Notes: a model not told the origin generated them from the sequence alone. Shown: positions 9,053 through 17,353, counted from the stretch's first letter. The stretch is 64,000 nt of DNA from Chryseobacterium culicis (GCF_002979755.1 NZ_PCPP01000001.1:962665-1026664), one strand, 5' to 3'. Numbers and translations are program-made.

Positions 9053-9070
9053 TATTATGCATGCATAATA
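9053..9070. promoter_or_regulatory. 18-base perfect palindrome upstream of etfB
   Basis: TATTATGCATGCATAATA reads identically on both strands and sits 99 bases upstream of the etfB ATG and 35 bases past the end of the SDR gene. Its symmetry and position suit a dimeric repressor site for etfBA; no regulator is identified. Confidence 0.35.
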
Positions 9071-9104
9071 CTTATTAAATTATTATTCAATACATTAGAT
9101 GTAG

Positions 9105-9812
9105 TTACTTAGCTGGTTTCGTTGCCCTAAACTCTATTTTACTTGGTAAAACTCTTGGATTCATCTTTAAAATATCCAATATAAGATTCCCCATATCTTC
9201 AGGCTGAATCTTCCAGCTGTCTTTTTCGGATGGAAGATTTCCATTAAAATGAGTGGCCACCGATCCAGGCATAATCACTGTAGACTTGATATTGTATTTT
9301 CTTAAATCAATCATGGCAGCCTGTGTGAAACCTACCACTCCAAATTTGGAAGCGTTGTAGCCTGTTCCGTTTTCAAAGAAATTAGCTCCTGCCAGGCTGG
9401 AAATTGTAATATAATAACCTTCCGTCTTTTTCAGTTCTTCTACGGAGGCTTTTAAGGTATAAAAAACACCTGTCAGATTTGTTTCTATCATATCATTCCA
9501 TTCTTCTGCCGTAAGTTCATCTACAGGCTTAAAAATCCCTAATCCTGCATTCGCAATGATATAATCTAATCTTCCGAACTTTTCAACGGTATATTTTATC
9601 GCTTCTTGTTCGCTTTCCAGGTTTCTTACATCGGAAACAATTCCCAATACGTTTTCTGAATATTGTTTAAGCTCTGCTTCTGCCTTTATGACATCGTCTC
9701 TCTTTCTTCCAGAAAATGCTACAGAAATCCCATTCTCTAGTAAAATTTTCGCAATTCCGAAACCTATCCCTTTGGTTCCTCCTGTTATATAAGCGGTTTT
9801 ATGATTTGACAT
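9105..9812 (-). CDS. Short-chain dehydrogenase/reductase
   Basis: 235 residues of the classical SDR type. The nucleotide-binding motif TGGTKGIG is at residues 10-17, NAG at 88-90, and the catalytic set Ser138/139, Tyr152 and Lys156 (YNASK) is present. It is a cytosolic NAD(P)-dependent oxidoreductase. Arg36-Lys37-Arg38 after the second strand favours NADPH. The substrate is unknown; the closest described type would be 3-ketoacyl-ACP-reductase-like SDRs. Single gene between etfBA and a T9SS cargo gene. Confidence 0.88.
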   Translation of the reverse strand: MSNHKTAYITGGTKGIGFGIAKILLENGISVAFSGRKRDDVIKAEAELKQYSENVLGIVSDVRNLESEQEAIKYTVEKFGRLDYIIANAGLGIFKPVDELTAEEWNDMIETNLTGVFYTLKASVEELKKTEGYYITISSLAGANFFENGTGYNASKFGVVGFTQAAMIDLRKYNIKSTVIMPGSVATHFNGNLPSEKDSWKIQPEDMGNLILDILKMNPRVLPSKIEFRATKPAK

Positions 9813-9843
9813 ATGATTGAAATTTTAATGCTCTAAAATAACA

Positions 9844-9867
9844 AAAACGCTCCAATTGGAGCGTTTT
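9844..9867 (-). terminator. Terminator of first T9SS cargo gene
   Basis: A 10-bp stem (AAAACGCTCC at 9844-9853, GGAGCGTTTT at 9858-9867) with a 4-base loop, 25 bases past the stop. Confidence 0.88.
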
Positions 9868-9891
9868 GCTGATCCTAAGATTTATCAGGAT

Positions 9892-10815
9892 TTATTTTTT
9901 AATAAACTTCTCTGTAAAGTTTCTTCCTTCTGTTTCCACATTCAGTAAATAAGCTCCGGAAGATAGGTTTCTTACATTTACCTGATCTCCGTTCAGGGTT
10001 GCATCTACTCTTTTTCCTGACATATCATACACTTCAATATGTTTGATTTTGTTAGGCGTTGTGATTTTTATCACTTCGGTAGCCGGGTTTGGATAAATAG
10101 ATAGCTTCACATCATTCTTTACCGCATCTTTTGTAGATAATGCCGCTTCATTATTGATTTTGATATTATCGATATAGGCAGAACCTCCATAATTATCGTG
10201 TACAAAATCCATCCTGTTGATATTGTTATTGCTGTAAGGCTGTCCTGTATAGATAAGAGCATCATTTACGAAATACTGTATTCCTGTAGCCGTAGAAACT
10301 ATTTTCACTCTGTACCATGTGTTAGCATTCCAGGTTTGGTTAGTATCTACTAAATTAGCAGAACCAGCGTTTGCAATTAAAATTTTCCCGGTGTAAGAAA
10401 AATCGATATACGTAACAATCCCTCCAGCTCCTGTAGTACTTACAGTTCTAAAAACGAAATCTGAGCTTGATGTACTTTTTTGTGTAAGTCTTACATCAAA
10501 TGACTTTGTAAAGCTATTATAGGTTAATGGTGCAGCAAAAGTATAAAAACCACCCATTACAGGACTTTGCTGTGGACCAAAATCCGCATCTGGTGTTATT
10601 TTAAAACTATTTGAACCTTGGGTTGCAAATTCAGCTGATACCACCTGGCTTGTCAAATATACCGGCGGTACTCCCCCATCATTAGTAGTAACCCAGCCCT
10701 GCTGGCTATTAATATTTCCTGCTGTAAATCCTTCGCTGGCTTCAAAAGAAATGGTCTGCTGAGCAAAAGACGATAGGGAAATCAACGAAATTGCGAAAAT
10801 GTAAAGTTTCTTCAT
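9892..10815 (-). CDS. T9SS type A sorting domain-containing secreted protein
   Basis: 307 residues. It has a signal peptide (MKKLYIFAISLISLSSFAQ), a central beta-rich region of about 200 residues that looks like a concanavalin/LamG-type jelly roll (SFEASEGFTAGNINSQQGW, WYRVKIVSTATG, YIDNIKINNE), and a C-terminal Por secretion tail from about residue 236 (LSIYPNPATE to NFTEKFIKK). It should cross the outer membrane through the type IX system and be attached to or released from the surface. It is paralogous to the next gene and has a complete promoter at 10835-10865. Ligand or enzymatic role unknown. Confidence 0.85.
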   Translation of the reverse strand: MKKLYIFAISLISLSSFAQQTISFEASEGFTAGNINSQQGWVTTNDGGVPPVYLTSQVVSAEFATQGSNSFKITPDADFGPQQSPVMGGFYTFAAPLTYNSFTKSFDVRLTQKSTSSSDFVFRTVSTTGAGGIVTYIDFSYTGKILIANAGSANLVDTNQTWNANTWYRVKIVSTATGIQYFVNDALIYTGQPYSNNNINRMDFVHDNYGGSAYIDNIKINNEAALSTKDAVKNDVKLSIYPNPATEVIKITTPNKIKHIEVYDMSGKRVDATLNGDQVNVRNLSSGAYLLNVETEGRNFTEKFIKK

Positions 10816-10834
10816 GATATTTTTTAGTTTTGAG

Positions 10835-10865
10835 CAAATATATACGTTTTAAACCTAAAAAGCAA
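10835..10865 (-). promoter_or_regulatory. Bacteroidota-type promoter for the first T9SS gene
   Basis: On the minus strand TTG (10863-10865), a 20-base spacer and TATATTTG (10835-10842) match the Bacteroidota -33/-7 consensus; the ATG follows 19 bases on. Confidence 0.65.
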
Positions 10866-11026
10866 AATGAATGAATATTTTACACATATTAACAAATTAA
10901 CATAATATATTTTAACCAAATCAAATAAAGATATTAAATCTATAGAAAAGCAGTATTTCCAAAAATTCATCCTTACCTACAACAGCAGACTAAAAAAAAC
11001 ACAAGTTTTACCATGAATAAAATAAT

Positions 11027-11947
11027 TTATCTGATGATCACTTTTTCAGTAAAATTTCTTGCTTCCGTTTTTATATTGACCATATATACTCCTGCAGACA
11101 AACCTTTTACCTCTATTTTATTATTGTTTACCTCTGTCCTTATGAGCTTTCCTGTCTCATCATAGAGCTGTATACTTTTTACTTTGGTATTAGAATTAAC
11201 AGTAAGGAAATCAGTAGCAGGATTAGGATAAAGCGATATTTCTCTAGAAGCTGCTTTGGAATCTTTAACACTCATTACCCATAGCTCGCTATTAATTTTA
11301 ATATTATCGATGTAAGCTGATCCCAATGAATTATTATGTACGAAACGAAGCTGATTTATATTCAGAGAACTTGCTGCTGTTCCTGTATAAATCAGCACAT
11401 TATTGAGGTAATATCTGATATCTGTGGCGCTACCTACTACTTTTAACCGATACCAGGTATTGGGCAGCCAGGCGGAAGGTGTAGAAATAAGTTCCTGTAT
11501 ACCAGAGGCTAAGTTAAGAATCTTCACTAATCCGGTTTTTTCAAAATCCAGTCTCACAACAAACTGATCATCAATACTGTTTATTCCCTGAAAACCAAAA
11601 TCAGAGCCGTTGAGCTGTGATATATTGATGTCGAATGATACAGAGAAATTAGTGTTGGCCAGTGGTGCTGACAGGTTATAAAATCCTCCGATAACAGGGG
11701 CAGTCTGGGTTCCGTAAGTATTTTCTTTTACAATTTTCAGGGAACTGCTTCCATCACTGGCTTTATCTGTACTGATCATCTGATGGGTTACATTTTCAGG
11801 AAATCCACCTGTAGGAGTACTGATCCACCCCGCTTGTCCATTGATATCTCCAACACTGAATCCTTCGGCGGATTCAAAAGAGATGGCTTGCTGGGCAAAA
11901 ACACACATTGATAATAGTAAAAATGCAATTGAGTAGTATTTTTTCAT
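11027..11947 (-). CDS. T9SS type A sorting domain-containing secreted protein, paralog
   Basis: 306 residues with the same architecture as the gene at 9892-10815: signal peptide (MKKYYSIAFLLLSMCVFAQ), a jelly-roll-like centre (SFESAEGFSVGDINGQAGW, YIDNIKIN), and a Por tail (SLYPNPATD to NFTEKVIIR). The two share segments along the whole length, which points to tandem duplication. The 200-base gap between them suggests separate transcription, and no strong terminator follows this gene. Function unknown beyond secretion. Confidence 0.85.
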   Translation of the reverse strand: MKKYYSIAFLLLSMCVFAQQAISFESAEGFSVGDINGQAGWISTPTGGFPENVTHQMISTDKASDGSSSLKIVKENTYGTQTAPVIGGFYNLSAPLANTNFSVSFDINISQLNGSDFGFQGINSIDDQFVVRLDFEKTGLVKILNLASGIQELISTPSAWLPNTWYRLKVVGSATDIRYYLNNVLIYTGTAASSLNINQLRFVHNNSLGSAYIDNIKINSELWVMSVKDSKAASREISLYPNPATDFLTVNSNTKVKSIQLYDETGKLIRTEVNNNKIEVKGLSAGVYMVNIKTEARNFTEKVIIR

Positions 11948-12104
11948 GGTAAATCAAGTTTTGTATTAAAAATATAAACTTTCCATGAATGGTGAAATAA
12001 TTTATTGCAAATAAAAAATAACACTTTTATTTTCAGTGAATTTAATTTTAAAATCATTAAAAAATCCTTCTGAAAAAGGACAATGGTACGATATAAAACA
12101 AAAA

Positions 12105-12137
12105 AATAAGGTATCTCTTTTGCAGAAATACCTTATT
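12105..12137 (-). terminator. Terminator of the M20 dipeptidase gene
   Basis: A 10-bp stem (AATAAGGTAT at 12105-12114, ATACCTTATT at 12128-12137) with a 13-base loop, followed on the minus strand by a T-run, 20 bases past the stop. Confidence 0.75.
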
Positions 12138-12156
12138 GTCTATTATTTTCGTTGAA

Positions 12157-13536
12157 TTATTTTGAATAATTTTCAAAAAACATAGGGATACTCTCAATTC
12201 CTTTATAGAAATTGAACAATCCGTAATGCTCGTTTGGAGAGTGGATTGCATCAGAATCCAACCCGAAGCCCATCAATACTGACTTAGCTCCTAAAACCTG
12301 CTCAAACATAGCTGTAATAGGAATACTTCCTCCTCCTCTGTATGGAAGAACTTCTTTTCCAAATGCTGATTCCATTGCCTGTTTTGCTGCAGCAAATTCT
12401 TTTGTATCTGTTGGTAAAACATAAGGCATACCTCCGTGGTGAGGGGTAACTTTAATTTTTACTGTATCCGGAGCGATCTTTTCAAAATATTTCGTGAATT
12501 TTTCTGTGATCTCCTGAGGAGTCTGGTAAGGAACCAAACGCATTGAAATTTTAGCAAACGCCTTTGAAGGAATTACCGTTTTAGCCCCTTCTCCTGTATA
12601 ACCACCCCAGATTCCGTTGCAGTCTAATGTAGGACGAATAGAGGTTCTCTCTAAAGTTGTATATCCTTTTTCACCTTCGATATTGCTTAATCCGATTGAT
12701 TTTTTGAATTCTTCAGGATTGTCTTTCAATTTGTTCATGTCTGCTCTGTCTGCATCAGAAACGGTTTCTACATTATCATAGAATCCGTCAATGGTAATAT
12801 GACCGTTTTCGTCAATCAGATTTGCGATCATTCTTGAAAGAACGTGAATAGGGTTCGGCACAGCTCCCCCATAAAGCCCTGAGTGCAGATCTCTGTTTGG
12901 ACCCTCCACCTCTACTTCTACATAACTTAAACCTCTTAATCCTGTTGTAACAGTAGGTTGTTCGTTGCTGTAGATATGAGTATCAGAAATTAAGATACAG
13001 TCACAAGCTAATTTCTCTTTATTTTCATTTACCCAGTCTCCTAAGCTTACAGATCCTACTTCTTCTTCTCCTTCTAAGATAAATTTAACATTGCAAGGAA
13101 GAGCATTGGTTTTCATCATGGCTTCAAAAGCCTTCAGGTGCATGAAAAACTGTCCTTTATCATCAGCAGACCCTCTTGCGAAGATTGCTCCTTCAGGATG
13201 AAGTTCCGTTTTCTCAATATAAGGCTCAAAAGGTGGCTTTGTCCATAATTCCAACGGATCTGCCGGCTGAACATCATAGTGTCCATATACCAATACTGTA
13301 GGTAAGCTTTTATCTAAAATTTTCTCCCCGAAAACAATTGGATATCCTTTGGTCTGGCAAACTTCAACATTATCAGCGCCTGCATTTTTAAGGTGTGCTG
13401 CCACTACATCTGCACATTTCAAAACGTCTTCTTTATACGCGGGATCTGCAGAAATAGAAGGAATTCTCAATAACTCAAATAATTCATCCACGAAACGCTG
13501 TTTGTTTTCGTTAATGTAATTTAATGTCTCTTGCAT
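12157..13536 (-). CDS. M20 family dipeptidase
   Basis: 459 residues of the M20 zinc peptidase family, closest to the carnosinase-like (CNDP) branch. The metal-binding GHYDVQP near residue 90, the catalytic EGEEEVGS near residue 155 and the lid-domain DLHSGLYGG are present. It hydrolyses dipeptides or short N-terminal peptides, probably in the cytosol since no signal peptide is seen. Own terminator. Confidence 0.92.
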   Translation of the reverse strand: MQETLNYINENKQRFVDELFELLRIPSISADPAYKEDVLKCADVVAAHLKNAGADNVEVCQTKGYPIVFGEKILDKSLPTVLVYGHYDVQPADPLELWTKPPFEPYIEKTELHPEGAIFARGSADDKGQFFMHLKAFEAMMKTNALPCNVKFILEGEEEVGSVSLGDWVNENKEKLACDCILISDTHIYSNEQPTVTTGLRGLSYVEVEVEGPNRDLHSGLYGGAVPNPIHVLSRMIANLIDENGHITIDGFYDNVETVSDADRADMNKLKDNPEEFKKSIGLSNIEGEKGYTTLERTSIRPTLDCNGIWGGYTGEGAKTVIPSKAFAKISMRLVPYQTPQEITEKFTKYFEKIAPDTVKIKVTPHHGGMPYVLPTDTKEFAAAKQAMESAFGKEVLPYRGGGSIPITAMFEQVLGAKSVLMGFGLDSDAIHSPNEHYGLFNFYKGIESIPMFFENYSK

Positions 13537-13651
13537 TGTAAAAATTTATTTTGTTAAAATTAAAAAAAATGCCTGGCAGGGGCAAACAAAAAGAAAGGAT
13601 TTTCCCAATGTTATGCTAATGAGCCCTATAGCGATCTGTTTTAATAAAAAA

Positions 13652-13671
13652 TGCCCTGCAGAAACAGGGCA
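13652..13671 (-). terminator. Terminator of the small lipoprotein gene
   Basis: A 7-bp GC-rich stem (TGCCCTG/CAGGGCA) with a 6-base loop and a run of T on the minus strand beyond it, 22 bases past the stop. Confidence 0.88.
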
Positions 13672-13693
13672 CTTATATATTTTGTACTTCTAA

Positions 13694-13966
13694 TTAGTGT
13701 TCAGCTTTTGGAGCCTTTTCAGCTTCAGCAGGTTTTGCCGCCGCAGTACTGTCTGTTTTTGGAGCAGCAGCTTCTGGTTTTGCGTGAGCTTCTTCCTTGT
13801 GCTCTGTAGCAGCAGCTTCATGTCCGTGAGCTTCTCCCTGAGAATCATCAGAATATCTTTCTACTCCTTCTTCAAGTTTCAAAGTACCTTTGTTTCCTCC
13901 TTGCGGAACTTTCTTACAGCTTACCGCAACCGTTGCAATCGCTAAACATATAACTAATTTTTTCAT
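13694..13966 (-). CDS. Small Ala/Glu/Lys-rich lipoprotein
   Basis: 90 residues. The first 17 form a lipoprotein signal with lipobox AVSC, so Cys17 would be the lipidated residue. The remainder is low-complexity and charged, with many His, Ala, Glu and Lys (GHEAAATEHKEEAHAKPE), likely disordered in the periplasm or at the surface. The open complementary frame is a by-product of this composition. Function unknown; a promoter fits at 14071-14101, giving a leader of about 100 bases. Confidence 0.8.
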   Translation of the reverse strand: MKKLVICLAIATVAVSCKKVPQGGNKGTLKLEEGVERYSDDSQGEAHGHEAAATEHKEEAHAKPEAAAPKTDSTAAAKPAEAEKAPKAEH

Positions 13967-14070
13967 ATGTAAAATTATTTTTTTTAAAAGGTAATATGAA
14001 GCCGCCCTATTTTTAGTCTATTCCGATCATCCAAACAGTAAGCGATTTCATGCTTAAATTTTTGATTGCC

Positions 14071-14101
14071 CAAAAGTAAGAAATCCTGCTTTTTTCGGCA
14101 A
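14071..14101 (-). promoter_or_regulatory. Bacteroidota-type promoter for the small lipoprotein
   Basis: On the minus strand TTG (14099-14101), a 20-base spacer and TACTTTTG (14071-14078) match the -33/-7 consensus. Confidence 0.6.
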
Positions 14102-14106
14102 CATTT

Positions 14107-15273
14107 TTATACTGATTTTAATATTATTTTCCCTTTTTTGGATTGGGTAAAAATAAGATACTGGTCGCCTCCGTCTTTTAAACCATATTTCTTTTTGATT
14201 TCTTCAGGTTTTAGAGGGTAATTTTTTGAAATAATATTAAACTGATCTTTCTTTTTAATGCTTTTAGAATCAACAAGTTCCATTTCAATAATTCTCCCGG
14301 GAAAGTTCCCGATTCTTTCATTAGAAGTGTAAAGATGACTGTTGGGATGCAGCTTTTTTACCCCGAATTTCTGTGAAATCAAATTAAAAACCCCAGCCTT
14401 CAAAATGGAATGATTGGGAATATAAATATATTTTTCAGGCTCAGAATATTCAGATTGGGCAGTTTCTTCTTCCCCAAAAGTAAAGCTAAAGACAGATTCA
14501 CTGTGCTCAAGATTCACACAGTGACAAATAATCTTCTCTGTATTTTCGTTGGAAAGAAATACTACGACTTCTTTAACATCATTTTTCAGAGCAATAATAT
14601 CAATCCTTGAAATCCCATCTAATACTGAAACCAGATATTTAAGATCAATAAGCGGAGATAGCTTAATCACTACCTGATCGGAAATAGACCTTAATTTCGT
14701 CTGAATCTCAAGAACGTCCGGAGACAAATCTTCTAACAGAAATACTTTATTTTTTTGCTGGTCTCTTCTTGCCGGATCCAGATAGATAACATCAAAATGT
14801 TCCTGATTTTCCTCCAGAAAATCTTCAAGTTTTTTGTTAATGAATCTTGCCTGGCGACCCAAAGTATTCCAATTATGGGTAACAATCTCCAGAAGCTCTG
14901 TATTTTGCTCTATTAATGTAACATCGTTAAAGTTTTGAGATAGATAATAGGCATCAATACCAAAACCGCTTGTCAGGTCAATGAATGTATTTCCTTTTAA
15001 AATTCCGGATTTGTAAAGGGCTGTTTTTTCAGATGACGACTGCTCCAGATTAAGCTGTGGCGGAAAAAGGATGCCTTCTTTTAAAAGAAATGGAAATTTT
15101 CTTTCTGCGACTTGTTTTCCTTTGATCTGCTGTACAATTTCATGCATGGAAACCTCTGGAAATGGAGATTTTTTCAACAGTAATGTATGTAAATCTGTAT
15201 TCAGATTTGCATTGATGTAGTTTTGAATTTCTTTATTTGATAGTTTATTTCCCACAGATTTCACAAATTGCAC
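14107..15273 (-). CDS. Class I SAM-dependent methyltransferase with THUMP-like domain
   Basis: Up to 388 residues. The SAM-binding region is clear: IDLTSGFGIDAYYLS (about 129-143), acidic loop TLIEQN, and a YLDPARRD catalytic-type motif near residue 215. The C-terminal part (IPNHSILKAGVFNLISQKFG, HLYTSNE) matches the ferredoxin-like/THUMP-like segments of a Bacteroidota family related to RNA methyltransferases. The substrate is probably RNA but unproven. There is no ATG near the 5' end; the candidate starts are GTG codons at 15273, 15264 and 15255, all inside the inverted repeat that bounds the GxxExxY cassette. Confidence 0.82.
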   Translation of the reverse strand: MQFVKSVGNKLSNKEIQNYINANLNTDLHTLLLKKSPFPEVSMHEIVQQIKGKQVAERKFPFLLKEGILFPPQLNLEQSSSEKTALYKSGILKGNTFIDLTSGFGIDAYYLSQNFNDVTLIEQNTELLEIVTHNWNTLGRQARFINKKLEDFLEENQEHFDVIYLDPARRDQQKNKVFLLEDLSPDVLEIQTKLRSISDQVVIKLSPLIDLKYLVSVLDGISRIDIIALKNDVKEVVVFLSNENTEKIICHCVNLEHSESVFSFTFGEEETAQSEYSEPEKYIYIPNHSILKAGVFNLISQKFGVKKLHPNSHLYTSNERIGNFPGRIIEMELVDSKSIKKKDQFNIISKNYPLKPEEIKKKYGLKDGGDQYLIFTQSKKGKIILKSV

Positions 15274-15278
15274 AGATT
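15251..15278 (+). repeat. Left inverted repeat of the GxxExxY cassette
   Basis: 28 bases starting CCCACAGATTTC and ending CACAGATT. It pairs in inverted orientation with 15706-15733 at 23 of 28 positions by my count. It covers the 5' codons of the methyltransferase gene. Confidence 0.75.
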
Positions 15279-15288
15279 ATGATGCTTA

Positions 15289-15669
15289 TTAAATGTTTCC
15301 GTTTATTTTTCGAATAATACTTTTATCAATATAATCAGTATTGAAATTAACCAGTATTCCTAATTTCAGTTTGGTTAATTTTAAATAAGTTAACAGTTGC
15401 TTGTGATGAACATTAATTATTTCAGGAATTGATTTTATTTCGATGATCACTTTGTCTTCAACAATGATATCCGCAATAAAGCTTGAGTCAATAGAAACTC
15501 CTTTAAATGTTATGGGTATTGGAACTTGGGTTTTAACGCATAAACCGTTATTTTTTAATTCAAGTGCCAAGACTTTCTCATAAACTTTTTCCAATAAACC
15601 TGGTCCCAACTCATTATATACAGAAAAAATAGATTTCCTGATATAAAAACTTATCTCATTTTCATTCAT
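15289..15669 (-). CDS. GxxExxY family protein
   Basis: 126 residues with the family signature GLLEKVYE (GxxExxY) at about residues 24-31. A later FIADIIVEDKVIIEIKS segment has the D-x(n)-ExK layout of PD-(D/E)XK nuclease folds. Family members (PF13366) are common and scattered in Bacteroidota; their biochemical role is not established. It lies in the same direction as its neighbours and is flanked by 28-base inverted repeats. Confidence 0.88.
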   Translation of the reverse strand: MNENEISFYIRKSIFSVYNELGPGLLEKVYEKVLALELKNNGLCVKTQVPIPITFKGVSIDSSFIADIIVEDKVIIEIKSIPEIINVHHKQLLTYLKLTKLKLGILVNFNTDYIDKSIIRKINGNI

Positions 15670-15705
15670 TTGTGTATAATTTAGTTTCTACAGTTCACCT
15701 GTAAA

Positions 15706-15733
15706 AATCTGTGTCATCTGAGAAATCTGCGGG
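15706..15733 (-). repeat. Right inverted repeat of the GxxExxY cassette
   Basis: 28 bases starting AATCTGTGTCATC and ending TCTGCGGG, the inverted partner of 15251-15278. Internally it repeats an ATCTG-based unit every 9-10 bases. Confidence 0.75.
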
Positions 15734-15744
15734 AACAATACAGT

Positions 15745-16908
15745 TTATTCAAACATTTCAGCCCAGCGAACGGCTTTTATTTCTTTTTCGTTGTAAAGAT
15801 CTCCGATAGACTTTTTAACGTCTAATTTAGGGTACAGATTCACTCCGATAAGCTTTATTTTCCCTTCTTCAATCCATTGCTGTTCTTCAATGGCGTGATC
15901 ATAAATCTTTTTCTGAACAACTCCCTGTTTCAATAGCTCAAGATAGCCTCCTGCTTCTTCTATTTCAACAAATAAAGCCCATGCTTTTTCAGCAAACTGC
16001 TGGGTAATATCTTCAACATAATAACTTCCATTAGAAGCATCTTCAAATACATTGATAATACTTTCGTAAGCTAAAACAATCTGTTGCTTGAAAGAGATTT
16101 CCTCCGAGTTATCCGTACTTCTGGCTACAAGATAATTATTGGAGAAAACAGCGTCTGCCCCACCGATCATTGCAGAAGCAAGCTCCAGTGTAGAGCGGAT
16201 CAGGTTGTTTTCATTATCAGAAATGGCTTTATTTCGCAGCGAAGTCTCCGCGAAGATATAAGGAACTTCATCCAGTCCGTACTCTTTTGAAAATTGATTA
16301 AAAATGATTTTAAAAGCTCTCAGTTTAGCCATTTCAAAGAAATAGCTTCCTCCTACTGCTATTCTGAAGATCAGTTTATTTAAAATTTCAGCTCCGTAAG
16401 CTTCCACTAATTCCTTAGCTTTTGCCAGGGCAATACCAAGCTGCTGATAGATAGCAGCTCCGGCATTCTGATGCAGAGAAATATCAACACAGATGTTTCT
16501 TTTAAAGTCTTTTGACAGTAATTCTTTAACCAGCTGATCATCAATATTTCCTTCTTTTTCATTAAAAACATCAATCAATGAAAAATACTGATCTTCTTCT
16601 TTAGGACTGATGTGTCCTGCAAGATCTTTATTATTAACAAAAAGAGTTTTCTGATCAAGGTTTTCTACATTCTGATCCAGAATAAATGCAAATACTTCAT
16701 CTTCTAAACTTTCATGGTATCTTGCTACCAAATGGGTACTTTCTTCCACTCTGGGCAGGTTTACCAAAGGCTTCTGAACCTCCGTATAAAAAGGCTTCAC
16801 CTCTACTCCTTCCAGATTCTGTTTTTCTAAAACGGGGTAAATATCCTCTGTTTTAAGCTGTTTTTTGACTAGATTTTCCCAGTTTGAAAGTATATCTGTA
16901 TTTGACAT
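15745..16908 (-). CDS. mutA: Methylmalonyl-CoA mutase small-subunit-like protein
   Basis: The start at 16906-16908 (MSNTDILSNWENLVKKQLK) fits the family better than the longer frame to 16962, giving 387 residues. It matches the catalytic-barrel part of the mutase small subunit (KPFYTE, DISLHQNAGAAIYQQLGIALAKA, ISDNENNLIRSTLELASAMIGGAD, YYVEDITQQFAEKAW). In the heterodimeric enzyme this subunit supports MutB in interconverting succinyl-CoA and methylmalonyl-CoA. It ends at RWAEMFE, without any B12-domain remnant. The large subunit is not next to it, and the GxxExxY cassette begins 12 bases downstream. Confidence 0.88.
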   Translation of the reverse strand: MSNTDILSNWENLVKKQLKTEDIYPVLEKQNLEGVEVKPFYTEVQKPLVNLPRVEESTHLVARYHESLEDEVFAFILDQNVENLDQKTLFVNNKDLAGHISPKEEDQYFSLIDVFNEKEGNIDDQLVKELLSKDFKRNICVDISLHQNAGAAIYQQLGIALAKAKELVEAYGAEILNKLIFRIAVGGSYFFEMAKLRAFKIIFNQFSKEYGLDEVPYIFAETSLRNKAISDNENNLIRSTLELASAMIGGADAVFSNNYLVARSTDNSEEISFKQQIVLAYESIINVFEDASNGSYYVEDITQQFAEKAWALFVEIEEAGGYLELLKQGVVQKKIYDHAIEEQQWIEEGKIKLIGVNLYPKLDVKKSIGDLYNEKEIKAVRWAEMFE

Positions 16909-16993
16909 TAGTTTTTTTATTTGTGAATGGTCAATGTGAATTTTTAAATACTCAAAATACATTTCATCATTGACACCATTCTATTCAACTTTA

Positions 16994-17350
16994 TTACTTT
17001 TTAGCGACTTTTGTACTGTCTACTACCAGAATGAAGATCTCTTCATTCGGTTTTTTCATAAAATAATTTTCTCTTGCATACTTTTCTTTCTCTGATTTGT
17101 TGTTCATCAGTTTTTTATAAAAAGCATCATTTTTCTCATATTCTTTTTTATAATAATCCAGCTGGTCTTCATATTTATGAATCTCACCATTCAGTTCATT
17201 AATTACAAGAAATGAGGTTTTATCGAAAAAAATCATCCATACCAAAAACAGACAGATCGTAATGGTATACTTATTCAAAACATATTTCTGGATAAGTTTG
17301 AATGTTTCAGATTTCGGCTGAATGTCTTTGATAAGGTTGTTTTCTTCCAT
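16994..17350 (-). CDS. FtsB/DivIC-like septum formation initiator
   Basis: 118 residues: a cytoplasmic N-terminus, one membrane segment (about 29-50) and a periplasmic coiled coil (NELNGEIHKYEDQLDYYKKE) ending in ARENYFMKKPNEEIFILV, the usual septum-initiator layout. It should act in the divisome bridging FtsQ/FtsL-type proteins. It starts 3 bases after the udk stop and is clearly co-transcribed with it. Confidence 0.88.
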   Translation of the reverse strand: MEENNLIKDIQPKSETFKLIQKYVLNKYTITICLFLVWMIFFDKTSFLVINELNGEIHKYEDQLDYYKKEYEKNDAFYKKLMNNKSEKEKYARENYFMKKPNEEIFILVVDSTKVAKK

Positions 17351-17353
17351 TTT

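Larger units (their letters stand above)
15251..15733. mobile_element. Putative small mobile cassette carrying a GxxExxY gene
   Basis: About 483 bases bounded by 28-base imperfect inverted repeats and containing one gene, which nearly fills it. It lies 12 bases past the mutA stop and runs into the methyltransferase 5' end, as expected of an insertion into a compact gene series. No transposase is present, so movement would need help in trans. The mobile nature is inferred from the repeats and position. Confidence 0.5.

Noticed and set aside
13697..13945. Plus-strand frame opposite the small lipoprotein
   Set aside because: Phe/Ser/Cys-rich shadow of the low-complexity Ala/Glu/Lys coding strand.
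15289..15669. Toxin or restriction gene
   Set aside because: The nuclease-like ExK segment alone does not show either activity, and there is no antitoxin or methylase partner; kept as a GxxExxY protein of unknown role.
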